DNA from: Pseudomonas asgharzadehiana
GTDB lineage: Bacteria > Pseudomonadota > Gammaproteobacteria > Pseudomonadales > Pseudomonadaceae
Direction of reading: 5' to 3'
DNA length: 64,000 nucleotides
Assembly (NCBI RefSeq): GCF_019139815.1
Contig: NZ_CP077079.1
Span: forward strand, 5,897,001-5,961,000
Part shown: piece by piece, positions 43,321 to 52,465 of the stretch
Position numbering within the stretch: the first letter of the stretch is position 1
How the letters are laid out: each line of letters starts with the position of its first letter
The notes under the pieces: generated by a model
Told to the model about the DNA's origin: nothing
Database searches by the model: none
What the model saw: the letters and a program-made list of their open reading frames with translations, nothing else
Position numbers and translations under genes: made by a program

Positions 43321-44748
43321 ATGTCTGCCAACGTTGCCTACCTGCAAGATTCCCAGGCGCTGGATCAACTCCAGACCCTGTTCGACGCACAACGTCGCGC
43401 CTATGCGGCCAACCCGATGCCACCGGCCGGGCAGCGTCAGCAATGGCTCAAGGCCCTGCGTGACCTGCTCAGCAACGAGCGCCAGGCGCTGATCAACGCC
43501 ATCAGCCAGGACTTCAGCCACCGCAGCGCGGATGAAACCCTGTTCGCCGAATTGATGCCCAGCCTGCACGGCATTCACTACGCCAGCAAACACCTCAAGG
43601 GCTGGATGAAACCGTCCCGCCGCTCTGTAGGCATTGCCTTCCAACCCGCGTCAGCCAAAGTCATTTATCAGCCGCTGGGCGTGGTTGGCGTGATTGTGCC
43701 GTGGAACTATCCGCTGTACCTGGCCATTGGGCCGCTGGTCGGCGCGTTGGCGGCAGGCAACCGGGTGATGCTCAAGCTCAGCGAATCCACCCCGGCCACC
43801 GGTGAGCTGCTCAAAACGCTGCTGGCGAAGATTTTCCCCGAAGACCTGGTGTGCGTGGTGCTGGGCGAGGCCGAAGTGGGCATGGCGTTTTCCAGGCTGC
43901 GCTTCGATCACCTGCTGTTCACCGGCGCCACCAGCATCGGCAAGCATGTGATGCGCGCGGCGGCCGAACATCTCACGCCGGTCACCCTGGAACTGGGCGG
44001 TAAGTCGCCCGCCATCGTCTCGGACGATGTGCCGCTCAAGGACGCCGCCGAGCGCATTGCCTTCGGCAAAGCCTTGAATGCCGGACAAACCTGCGTGGCG
44101 CCGGACTACGTGCTGGTGCCGGAAGACCGCGTCGATGGGTTTATCGAGGCCTACAGCAAAGCGGTTCGCGGGTTTTATCCGACACTGGCGGACAACCCGG
44201 ACTACACCGCCATCATCAACGAGCGACAACTGGCGCGACTCAACAGTTACGTCAAGGACGCCACCGACAAAGGCGCCACCCTGATTGCGCTGTACGACCA
44301 AGGCCAGGCACGGCGCATGGCCCACAGCCTGTTGCTGAATGTCAGCGACGACATGACGGTGATGCAAGATGAAATCTTCGGCCCCGTGCTGCCGATCGTG
44401 CCCTATCGCGGTATCGACCAGGCGTTTGCCTACATCAACCAGCGCCCTCGCCCACTGGCGCTGTACTACTTCGGCTACAACAAGGGCGAGCAGAGCCGCG
44501 TCCTTCACGAAACCCATTCCGGCGGCGTCTGCCTGAACGACACGCTGCTGCACGTGGCCCAGGACGACATGCCATTCGGCGGCATCGGCCCTTCGGGCAT
44601 GGGCCATTACCACGGCCACGAAGGTTTCCTGACCTTCAGCAAGGCCAAGGGTGTGCTGGTGAAACAGCGCCTGAACGCCGCCAAGTTGATCTACCCGCCC
44701 TACGGTAAATCCATCCAGAAGTTGATCCAGACGTTATTCGTTCGCTGA
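43321..44748 (+). CDS. laoC: Aldehyde dehydrogenase (LaoC-like; coniferyl aldehyde dehydrogenase group)
   Basis: A 475-residue NAD(P)-dependent aldehyde dehydrogenase. The catalytic pair is E224 in VTLELGGKSPAIV and C258 in ALNAGQTCVAPDYVL. The cofactor region includes VGVIVPWNYPLYLAIGPLVG and FTGATSIGKHVM. Sequence type is often labelled coniferyl aldehyde dehydrogenase, but with a TetR gene, a Tat small protein and a GMC oxidoreductase around it the set matches laoC of P. aeruginosa, which oxidises long-chain aldehydes. The C-terminal hydrophobic/basic end (AKLIYPPYGKSIQKLIQTLF) resembles membrane-associated fatty aldehyde dehydrogenases. Confidence 0.85.
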   Translation: MSANVAYLQDSQALDQLQTLFDAQRRAYAANPMPPAGQRQQWLKALRDLLSNERQALINAISQDFSHRSADETLFAELMPSLHGIHYASKHLKGWMKPSRRSVGIAFQPASAKVIYQPLGVVGVIVPWNYPLYLAIGPLVGALAAGNRVMLKLSESTPATGELLKTLLAKIFPEDLVCVVLGEAEVGMAFSRLRFDHLLFTGATSIGKHVMRAAAEHLTPVTLELGGKSPAIVSDDVPLKDAAERIAFGKALNAGQTCVAPDYVLVPEDRVDGFIEAYSKAVRGFYPTLADNPDYTAIINERQLARLNSYVKDATDKGATLIALYDQGQARRMAHSLLLNVSDDMTVMQDEIFGPVLPIVPYRGIDQAFAYINQRPRPLALYYFGYNKGEQSRVLHETHSGGVCLNDTLLHVAQDDMPFGGIGPSGMGHYHGHEGFLTFSKAKGVLVKQRLNAAKLIYPPYGKSIQKLIQTLFVR

Positions 44749-44776
44749 TACCGCCACCCACGGGACAACAATAACA

Positions 44777-45322
44777 ATGAACCCTAGCCTGACTGAAACA
44801 CCCGTGCTGTCGCGGCGCGGCGTCTTAAAAATCGGCCTGTGCGCCAGCGCCTTCCTAGCCACCGCCGGGTTGGGCGCCAGCCTCAGCGGCTGCTCCAGCA
44901 GCACACCGGCCAGCGGCTTTGCCCTGCTGCGCAGTAGCGATCTGCCGTTTCTGCGCGCGGTGATCCCGGTGTTGCTGGAGGGCGTCGCCAGTGCCCAGCA
45001 AATCGCCAGCGGCGTCGAAGACACCCTGAAAAAACTCGATTTCAGCCTGCAGCACCTGTCGCCCGAGATGTTCAAGCTCACGCAGCAACTGTTCGACGTA
45101 TTGAGCATGGGCATCACCCGCGGCCCTTTGACCGGCATCTGGGGCAGTTGGGAAAACGCCGACAGCGAACAGATCCGCAACTTCCTGCACCGCTGGGAGA
45201 ACAGCTACCTGAACCTGCTGCGCATGGGCCAGGGCTCACTGCTCAAACTGGTGATCATGGCCTGGTACTTCCAACCGGCCGCGTGGGCCCATTGCGGCTA
45301 TCCCGGCCCGCCGAAGATCTGA
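44777..45322 (+). CDS. laoB: Twin-arginine exported small partner protein (LaoB-like)
   Basis: A 181-residue protein with a Tat signal: SRRGVLKIGLCASAFLATAG, followed by the lipobox-like LSGC, so it may be a Tat-exported lipoprotein. The mature part is helical (PFLRAVIPVLLEGVASAQQI, RWENSYLNLLRMGQGS) and resembles small subunits that accompany GMC dehydrogenases. It starts 28 bases after laoC and ends 37 bases before the GMC gene. In P. aeruginosa the equivalent gene, laoB, is needed for long-chain alcohol oxidation; its biochemical role is unclear. It may carry LaoA to the periplasm or to the membrane. Confidence 0.75.
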   Translation: MNPSLTETPVLSRRGVLKIGLCASAFLATAGLGASLSGCSSSTPASGFALLRSSDLPFLRAVIPVLLEGVASAQQIASGVEDTLKKLDFSLQHLSPEMFKLTQQLFDVLSMGITRGPLTGIWGSWENADSEQIRNFLHRWENSYLNLLRMGQGSLLKLVIMAWYFQPAAWAHCGYPGPPKI

Positions 45323-45359
45323 TTCGCATCCCCCACAATAAAAACAAGAGACGACCCTG

Positions 45360-46955
45360 ATGCCCGTACCCGATCTGTTCCGCGAAGGCCTTGCCCGTGG
45401 CTGGAAAACCCACAACGGCGCCGCCCTCGATAACGACCTGACCCTGGAAGCCGACGTGGCCATCATCGGCAGCGGCGCAGGTGGTGGCACCACCGCCGAG
45501 ATCCTCAGCGCCGCCGGCTACAAGGTGCTGCTGATCGAAGAAGGCCCGCTCAAGACCAGCAGCGACTTCAAGTTGCTCGAGGACGAGGCCTACACCAGCC
45601 TGTACCAGGAGGGTATCGGCCGCATGAGCAAGGACGGCGCGATCACTATCCTGCAGGGCCGAGCCGTGGGCGGCACTACGTTGATCAACTGGACCTCCAG
45701 CTTCCGCACCCCGGACGCCACCCTCGCCCACTGGGCCAGCGAATATGCGGTCAAAGGCCACAGCAGTGCCGAGATGGCGCCGTGGTTCGAGAAGATGGAA
45801 CAACGCCTGGGCATCGCGCCTTGGGCCGTGCCACCGAACGCTAACAACGACGTGATCCGCAAGGGCTGCGAGCAACTGGGCTACAGCTGGCATGTGATCC
45901 CGCGCAATGTGCGTGGCTGCTTCAACCTGGGCTATTGCGGCATGGGTTGCCCGGTCAACGCCAAGCAATCGATGCTGGTGACCACCATCCCATCCACCCT
46001 GGAAAAAGGCGGCGAGCTGCTGTACCTGGCTCGCGCCGAACGCTTGAACTACAGCGGCGACCGCATCAGCAGCCTGGAATGCCTGGCGATGGACGCGCGC
46101 TGCGTAGCCCCCACCGGGCGCAAGATTACCGTGAAGGCCAAGCACTACGTGCTGTCGGGCGGCGGCATCAACAGCCCGGCGCTGCTGATGCGCTCGGACG
46201 CACCCGACCCGCACTCGCGGCTGGGCAAGCGCACCTTTTTGCACTTGGTGAATTTTTCCGCCGCCTTGTTCGACGAGGTGATCAACCCGTTCTACGGCGC
46301 GCCACAGTCCATCTACTCCGACCATTTCCAGTGGCAGGATGGCACCACTGGCAAAATGTCCTACAAGCTTGAGGCGCCCCCCTTGCATCCGGCCTTGGCC
46401 AGCACCTTGCTGGGGGGCTACGGCACGCAAAACGCCCTGGACATGAGCCAACTGCCCAACACCCACGCCATGCTCGCGCTGCTGCGCGACGGCTTCCACC
46501 CCGACAGCCCCGGCGGCAACGTGGAACTGCGCGGCGACGGCACGCCGGTGCTCGACTATCAGGTGTCGCCCTATGCGTGGGACGGCCTGCGCCGGGCGTT
46601 TCACAGCATGGCCGAGATCCAGTTCGCGGCGGGCGCCAAGTCCGTCAAACCGCTGCACCACGATGCGCGCTACATAAAAACCTTGGCCGAAGCGCGTACC
46701 TTGATCGACGGCTTGAACCTGGAACTGCACCGCACCTGCCTGGGCAGCGCTCATGTGATGGGCGGTTGCGCCATGGGTGAAGACCCGACAAACGCGGTGG
46801 CCGACAGCCTCGGTCGTCATCACCAATTACGCAATCTATCGATCCACGATGGCTCGCTGTTCCCCACCAGTATTGGGGCCAACCCGCAATTATCGGTCTA
46901 CGGATTGACCGCACAACTGGCCAGCGCATTGGCCGAACGTCTGAAAACAGCGTGA
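45360..46955 (+). CDS. laoA: GMC-family alcohol dehydrogenase (LaoA-like)
   Basis: A 531-residue FAD-dependent GMC oxidoreductase. The FAD motif is VAIIGSGAGGGTTAEILSAA; the GMC signature follows (ILQGRAVGGTTLINWTSSFR); an internal cysteine-rich stretch reads RGCFNLGYCGMGCPVNA; the C-terminal HVMGGCAMGEDPTNAV and PQLSVYGLTAQLASALAERL hold the second GMC pattern. It has no signal peptide of its own. By context it is the long-chain alcohol dehydrogenase of the lao set, feeding aldehydes to LaoC. Confidence 0.85.
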   Translation: MPVPDLFREGLARGWKTHNGAALDNDLTLEADVAIIGSGAGGGTTAEILSAAGYKVLLIEEGPLKTSSDFKLLEDEAYTSLYQEGIGRMSKDGAITILQGRAVGGTTLINWTSSFRTPDATLAHWASEYAVKGHSSAEMAPWFEKMEQRLGIAPWAVPPNANNDVIRKGCEQLGYSWHVIPRNVRGCFNLGYCGMGCPVNAKQSMLVTTIPSTLEKGGELLYLARAERLNYSGDRISSLECLAMDARCVAPTGRKITVKAKHYVLSGGGINSPALLMRSDAPDPHSRLGKRTFLHLVNFSAALFDEVINPFYGAPQSIYSDHFQWQDGTTGKMSYKLEAPPLHPALASTLLGGYGTQNALDMSQLPNTHAMLALLRDGFHPDSPGGNVELRGDGTPVLDYQVSPYAWDGLRRAFHSMAEIQFAAGAKSVKPLHHDARYIKTLAEARTLIDGLNLELHRTCLGSAHVMGGCAMGEDPTNAVADSLGRHHQLRNLSIHDGSLFPTSIGANPQLSVYGLTAQLASALAERLKTA

Positions 46956-46989
46956 AAAAACGTTCGATTCGCGGCCTCTATCTACATAA

Positions 46990-47892
<903 letters not shown>

Positions 47893-47918
47893 GGTTCTTT
47901 GGTGCCTGTAAGGGCCTC

Positions 47919-47984
47919 ATCGGGGGCAAGCCCCCTCCCACATTTGCAACGCATTCCAAGTGTGGGAGGGGGCTTGCCCCCAAT
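47919..47984. repeat. REP-like pair, outward arrangement
   Basis: ATCGGGGGCAAGCCCCCTCCCACATTTG and AAGTGTGGGAGGGGGCTTGCCCCCAAT are inverted with a short spacer (CAACGCATTCC). The arm order is reversed relative to the twin elements at 122 or 10509. It separates the convergent ferredoxin and mutM genes. Confidence 0.85.
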
Positions 47985-48009
47985 GGCTATATCAGCCTTC
48001 ACATAGCAA

Positions 48010-48822
48010 TCAGCGCTGGCACTTAGGGCAAAACACACTCGCCCGCTGCCCCAGCACCACATTGCGCAACTCTGTCCCGCAGACCTTGCACGCCTCGCCT
48101 GCGCGGCCATAGACGAACAGCTCCTGCTGGAAATACCCCGGCTGCCCGTCGCCGCCGATAAAGTCCCGCAACGTGGTCCCGCCACGCTCGATGGCGGCAG
48201 CCAGTACGCGCTTGATCTCGATCGCCAGCTTCAAATAACGCGCTCGCGAAATACCGCCCGCCGCGCGACGCGGATCGATCCCCGCCGCAAACAGCGCTTC
48301 GGTCGCATAGATATTGCCTACGCCCACCACCACCGCGTTGTCCATGATGAACGGCTTCACCGCCATCGACCGCCCACGGGACAGCTGGAACAGGCGCTCG
48401 CCATCAAACAGCTCGGTCAACGGCTCCGGCCCCAGGCGGATCAGCAGCTCGTGGTTGTGTGGGTCCTGGCTCCAGAGCATCGCGCCGAAGCGCCGTGGGT
48501 CGGTGTAGCGCAGGGCCAGGCCCGATTCCAGCTCGATGTCCACATGCTCATGCTTGGCCGCCGGCATGCCGATTTCCACCAGGCGCAGGTTGCCCGACAT
48601 CCCCAAGTGGCTGATCAAGGTGCCGACTTCGGCGTTGATCAGCAGGTACTTGGCGCGCCGCTCCACCAGCACGATGCGCTGCCCGGACAGGCGCACATCC
48701 AGGTCTTCCGGGATCGGCCAGCGCAGGCGGCGCTCACGCACCACCACACGGCTGACGCGCTGGCCTTCCAGGTGCGGCGCGATCCCGCGCCGGGTGGTTT
48801 CGACTTCGGGTAACTCGGGCAT
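48010..48822 (-). CDS. mutM: Formamidopyrimidine-DNA glycosylase MutM (Fpg)
   Basis: A 270-residue base-excision repair enzyme removing 8-oxoguanine and ring-opened purines. The catalytic N-terminal Pro2 and Glu3 are in [20 protein letters not shown]. The H2TH region reads [20 protein letters not shown], and the C-terminal zinc finger [10 protein letters not shown]...SVFCPKCQR has all four Cys. The order HDOD gene then mutM on the same strand with 21 bases between suggests co-transcription. Confidence 0.97.
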   Translation of the reverse strand: MPELPEVETTRRGIAPHLEGQRVSRVVVRERRLRWPIPEDLDVRLSGQRIVLVERRAKYLLINAEVGTLISHLGMSGNLRLVEIGMPAAKHEHVDIELESGLALRYTDPRRFGAMLWSQDPHNHELLIRLGPEPLTELFDGERLFQLSRGRSMAVKPFIMDNAVVVGVGNIYATEALFAAGIDPRRAAGGISRARYLKLAIEIKRVLAAAIERGGTTLRDFIGGDGQPGYFQQELFVYGRAGEACKVCGTELRNVVLGQRASVFCPKCQR

Positions 48823-48843
48823 GTGTACCTCTTGAAGGAAGGG

Positions 48844-49710
48844 TCAGTGCGCGCCCAGCTCGCGGATCGACAACTTCATGCTCTCGAAGTCGTATTCCGA
48901 CAGGCCCACGTAGTCCAGCACCAGAGGGCCGACGGCCGCCCACTCATGATCGACCGCCTGGTTGCCCAGCACCCGGTAGGACGAGCAAATGTGCTCGGCC
49001 ATCTTCAGGATCGCCAGCAGATTCTTCAGCTGCGGATTGCGCGTCGACTCATCGCTGAAAATCGCCAGGGCGTTGTGGTGGTTGGCAATGGCGTCGGTCA
49101 CATGCTCCGGCAGGCGCCAGGACTTGGCCGTGTAGTAGCCGACCACCGCATGGTTGGTGTTGAACGCCGTGTTTTCGGTATCGACTATGCGGCTCTCGGG
49201 CCCCGCGTTGGCATAAGCCTGTTCAAGCACGGTCATGTATTGGGGGAAACGCTTGAGCATCAGCGGCACGCCGCAATCGTGGAACAACCCCAGGGCGTAG
49301 GCCTCGTCGACTGCCTGGGCGCCGGTGCGCTTGGCCAGGGTCAGGCAGGTCATGGCCACATCCTGGGCGGTATCCCAGAAGCGGTTGAGGGTGACGATGG
49401 TGTCATCGCTCATCTCGCCCTTGATCGACAGGGCGTTGATCAGGTTGATGATCGAACGGCTGCCGAGCAGGTTCACCGCACGCTGGATCGAAGCAATCTT
49501 GTTGCTCAGCCCGTAATACGACGAGTTGACGATTTTCAGCAGCGCGCCGGAGAGGCCCGGGTCTTGGGAGATCAACCGCGCGATCACCTCCAGGTCCGGG
49601 TCGGGCATGTACTGCTCCATCTGCAAATCCACCATGATTTGCGGCTGAGGGGGCACGCTGATGCCCTGCAGGGCCTGCTGGATCTGTTCGGCGGAAAGCT
49701 CTTGGGACAT
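48844..49710 (-). CDS. HDOD domain-containing protein
   Basis: A 288-residue protein with an N-terminal-to-central HDOD domain (about 20-215), an HD-related fold without catalytic metal residues in most members. Features are DPGLSGALLKIVNSSYYGLS, the region with SIQRAVNLLGSRSIINLIN, and GLFHDCGVPLMLKRFPQYM. HDOD proteins act in signalling and stress adaptation in pseudomonads, with unknown biochemistry. It is just upstream of mutM. No receiver or GGDEF domain is attached. Confidence 0.88.
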   Translation of the reverse strand: MSQELSAEQIQQALQGISVPPQPQIMVDLQMEQYMPDPDLEVIARLISQDPGLSGALLKIVNSSYYGLSNKIASIQRAVNLLGSRSIINLINALSIKGEMSDDTIVTLNRFWDTAQDVAMTCLTLAKRTGAQAVDEAYALGLFHDCGVPLMLKRFPQYMTVLEQAYANAGPESRIVDTENTAFNTNHAVVGYYTAKSWRLPEHVTDAIANHHNALAIFSDESTRNPQLKNLLAILKMAEHICSSYRVLGNQAVDHEWAAVGPLVLDYVGLSEYDFESMKLSIRELGAH

Positions 49711-49795
49711 AAGTACACACTCTGGGCTAGGCGAGGATTCTAACCCCTAAGCAAAGCTGACCGACACCTCAAATACCGGATTGGACGCAGACCCA

Positions 49796-49885
49796 GTGGG
49801 GGAGCCGGGCTTGCCCGCGATAGCATCGACACCGTACGTCAGATACACCGCAGCGCCCGCATCGCAGGCAAGCCAGCTCCCACAT
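49796..49885. repeat. REP-like twin palindrome (variant)
   Basis: GTGGGGGAGCCGGGCTTGCCCGCGAT and an inverted ATCGCAGGCAAGCCAGCTCCCAC flank GACACCGTACGTCAGATACACCGC. This is the GCGAT-type variant, different from the ATCGGGAGCAAG type. It lies between the divergent HDOD and rlmI genes, close to the rlmI promoter region. Confidence 0.8.
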
Positions 49886-49935
49886 GAACCGTGCCGCAAC
49901 AGGTATACTCCCGCTCTTTTTTCCGGAGCGACGTC

Positions 49936-51132
49936 ATGTCCCTGCCAAGCCTGCGTCTCAAAGCCAACGCCGATCGTCGTTTGCGCAACGGCCACCTGTG
50001 GGTCTACAGCAACGAAATCGACGTGGCCGCCACCCCACTCCACGGCTTCCAGGCAGGCGACCAGGCTATCCTGGAAGCAGCCGGCGGCAAGACCCTGGGC
50101 ATCGTGGCCATGAGCCCGAACAACCTGATCTGCGCGCGCCTGCTGTCGCGCGACATCAAGTTGCCGCTGGACAAGTCGCTGCTGGTGCACCGCCTCAACG
50201 TCGCCCTGTCCCTGCGTGACCGGCTGTTCGACAAGCCGTTCTACCGCCTGGTCTACGGTGATTCCGACCTGCTGCCGGGCCTGGTGGTCGACCGTTTCGG
50301 CGACATCCTGGTGGTACAGATCGCCTCGGCGACCATGGAAGCGCATAAAGAAGACGTGATCGCCGCACTGACCCAAGTGCTCAAGCCAAGCGGCATCCTG
50401 TTCAAGAACGACTCCGCCGCGCGCGACGCCGAAGGCCTCAACCGCTACGTCGAAACCGTGTTCGGCCTGGTGCCGGAGTGGGTTGCGCTGGAAGAGAACG
50501 GCGTGAAATTCGAAGCCCCGGTGATCCAGGGCCAGAAAACCGGCTGGTTCTACGACCACCGCATGAACCGTGCCCGCCTGGCGCCGTATGCCAAAGGCAA
50601 ACGCGTACTCGACCTGTACAGCTACATCGGCGGCTGGGGCGTGCAAGCCGCCGCCTTTGGTGCCAGTGAAGTGTTCTGCGTCGACGCTTCGGCCTTCGCC
50701 CTCGACGGCGTAGAGCGCAACGCCGCGCTGAACGGCTTTGCCGAGAAGATGACCTGCATCGAAGGCGACGTCTTTGAAGCGCTTAAAGAACTGAAAGCCA
50801 GCGAAGAACGCTTCGACGTGATCGTCGCCGACCCACCGGCCTTCATCAAGCGCAAAAAAGACATGAAAAACGGCGAAGGCGCCTACCGCCGCCTCAACGA
50901 GCAAGCCATGCGCCTGCTCAGCAAAGACGGCATCCTCGTCAGCGCCTCGTGCTCCATGCACCTGCCGGAAGACGACCTGCAAAACATCCTGCTCACCAGC
51001 GCCCGCCACCTGGACCGCAACATCCAGATGCTCGAACGCGGCGGCCAGGGCCCGGACCATCCGGTGCACCCGGCGATCGTGGAGACGCGGTACATCAAGA
51101 GCATTACGTGCCGGTTGTTGCCTAACAGCTGA
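49936..51132 (+). CDS. rlmI: 23S rRNA (cytosine(1962)-C(5))-methyltransferase RlmI
   Basis: A 398-residue SAM-dependent rRNA m5C methyltransferase. The N-terminal PUA domain (LRLKANADRRLRNGHLWVYS, about 1-85) precedes an EEHEE region and a Rossmann domain with RVLDLYSYIGGWGVQAAAFG (SAM motif) and VIVADPPAFIKRKKDMKNGE; the catalytic Cys is in ILVSASCSMHLPEDDL. The ATG at 49936 gives the canonical N-terminus. The length fits the family. Confidence 0.94.
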   Translation: MSLPSLRLKANADRRLRNGHLWVYSNEIDVAATPLHGFQAGDQAILEAAGGKTLGIVAMSPNNLICARLLSRDIKLPLDKSLLVHRLNVALSLRDRLFDKPFYRLVYGDSDLLPGLVVDRFGDILVVQIASATMEAHKEDVIAALTQVLKPSGILFKNDSAARDAEGLNRYVETVFGLVPEWVALEENGVKFEAPVIQGQKTGWFYDHRMNRARLAPYAKGKRVLDLYSYIGGWGVQAAAFGASEVFCVDASAFALDGVERNAALNGFAEKMTCIEGDVFEALKELKASEERFDVIVADPPAFIKRKKDMKNGEGAYRRLNEQAMRLLSKDGILVSASCSMHLPEDDLQNILLTSARHLDRNIQMLERGGQGPDHPVHPAIVETRYIKSITCRLLPNS

Positions 51133-51148
51133 GATCAAGCGCAGATGT

Positions 51149-51180
51149 AAATGTGGGAGGGGCAAGCCCTCCCACATTTA
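51149..51180. repeat. Perfect REP hairpin
   Basis: AAATGTGGGAGGG and CCCTCCCACATTT form a perfect palindrome around GGCAAG-type centre, extended by one T/A pair. It lies 16 bases after rlmI and probably stops transcription or protects its 3' end. Confidence 0.85.
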
Positions 51181-51280
51181 AAGTGCGTGATTTCCGGAAA
51201 TTTCCCACATCACTTTTGATTGAATTCCACTTTTCGCGGACTAGTATCGGTTTCTGGTTTTACTCCGGAAAATAAAAACA

Positions 51281-52465
51281 ATGTCTGGGTCCACCCTCTC
51301 CCGCTTCACCCTCATCACCTGCATTTCCCTGATCAGCTTCTTCCCGATCAATATCCTTCTACCCTCCTTCCCCGCCCTGGCAGCCAGGTTCGACACCCCC
51401 AGCGCAGACATCGCGCTGTCGATCAGCCTGTTCACGTTGGTGTTTTCGATCTCGCAACTGGTCGCCGGCCCACTCTCGGATAAATGGGGCCGTAAGGAAG
51501 TTTTGCTTGGCTGCATCACGCTATCGATCTTGGGCGCTATAGGCTGCGCAATGGCGCCTGACTACCTGAGTTTTCTGCTGTTTCGCTCAGTCCAGGCCAT
51601 GGGTTGCGGTTTCTTCGTCTTGGGACACGCACTGGTGGAAGACCTGTTCGAAGAACAGGACCGGGCCCGAGTACGCCTTTATTACATGACCTTCAGCGGT
51701 TCCTTTGTCGCCCTGTCACCGCTGATCGGCTCCTGGCTGCAAACCACCTTCGATTGGCAAGGCAGCTTCTACGGCTTCGCCTTGATGGCGCTGGGCATGT
51801 TGATCCATGCGTTTTGCATCCTGCCGTCCAGATCCGCCAGTGCGAACCACCCGTCGGTATCGATCACCAGCACACTCAAGGCGGTGGCCGCCAATCGCGA
51901 TTTCCTGCGCTATTGGTGGATCGCCGCGCTGGTGTTCGCCTGCTACTTCGCCCTGATCAGCGTGACGCCGCTGATCTTCATGGACACACTCAAGCTATCG
52001 GCATACCAATATGCGCTGGTGCTGATGGTGTACGGCGGGGCTTATCTGTTCGGCGGTGTGGCGGCGTCGTATTGGCAGAAGCGTATTTCGCTGTCCCGGC
52101 AAATCAATATCGGTCTCGGCTTACTCTGCATCGCCGGCGTACTGTTGACGCTGATCCTAAGCCTGGATGCCATCACCACCGTCACCCTGCTGATCCCGAT
52201 GCTGATCAGCGCCCTCGCCGTCACGTTGGTTCGGCCCGCCGCCATTTCTGCCGCAATGCTGTTGTTTTCCAGCCGTGCGGGTACGGCGGCCTCGGCGGGA
52301 AACAGCATTATGTTCCTCACCGCCGCCGTCAGCAGCGCGGCACTGGCCCAGGCGGACAATCATCTGCTGCTGGCCATCGCCTTCAGTTTCATCGGGTTCA
52401 GCCTATGGGGGCTGGTAACCAATCGCCGAGCAGGCGCGACTATCGCTCCCGAATCACTGGGGTGA
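51281..52465 (+). CDS. Bcr/CflA-type MFS drug transporter
   Basis: A 394-residue major facilitator with 12 hydrophobic segments. The MFS loop-2 motif is GPLSDKWGRKEVLLGC, and motif C-like glycine/proline residues occur in SGSFVALSPLIGSW. It resembles the Bcr/CflA subfamily of drug:proton antiporters; the substrate is unknown. Its last 26 bases overlap the 3' end of the convergent DUF4153 gene (52440-52465), so the two share terminal sequence without a terminator between them. Confidence 0.88.
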   Translation: MSGSTLSRFTLITCISLISFFPINILLPSFPALAARFDTPSADIALSISLFTLVFSISQLVAGPLSDKWGRKEVLLGCITLSILGAIGCAMAPDYLSFLLFRSVQAMGCGFFVLGHALVEDLFEEQDRARVRLYYMTFSGSFVALSPLIGSWLQTTFDWQGSFYGFALMALGMLIHAFCILPSRSASANHPSVSITSTLKAVAANRDFLRYWWIAALVFACYFALISVTPLIFMDTLKLSAYQYALVLMVYGGAYLFGGVAASYWQKRISLSRQINIGLGLLCIAGVLLTLILSLDAITTVTLLIPMLISALAVTLVRPAAISAAMLLFSSRAGTAASAGNSIMFLTAAVSSAALAQADNHLLLAIAFSFIGFSLWGLVTNRRAGATIAPESLG

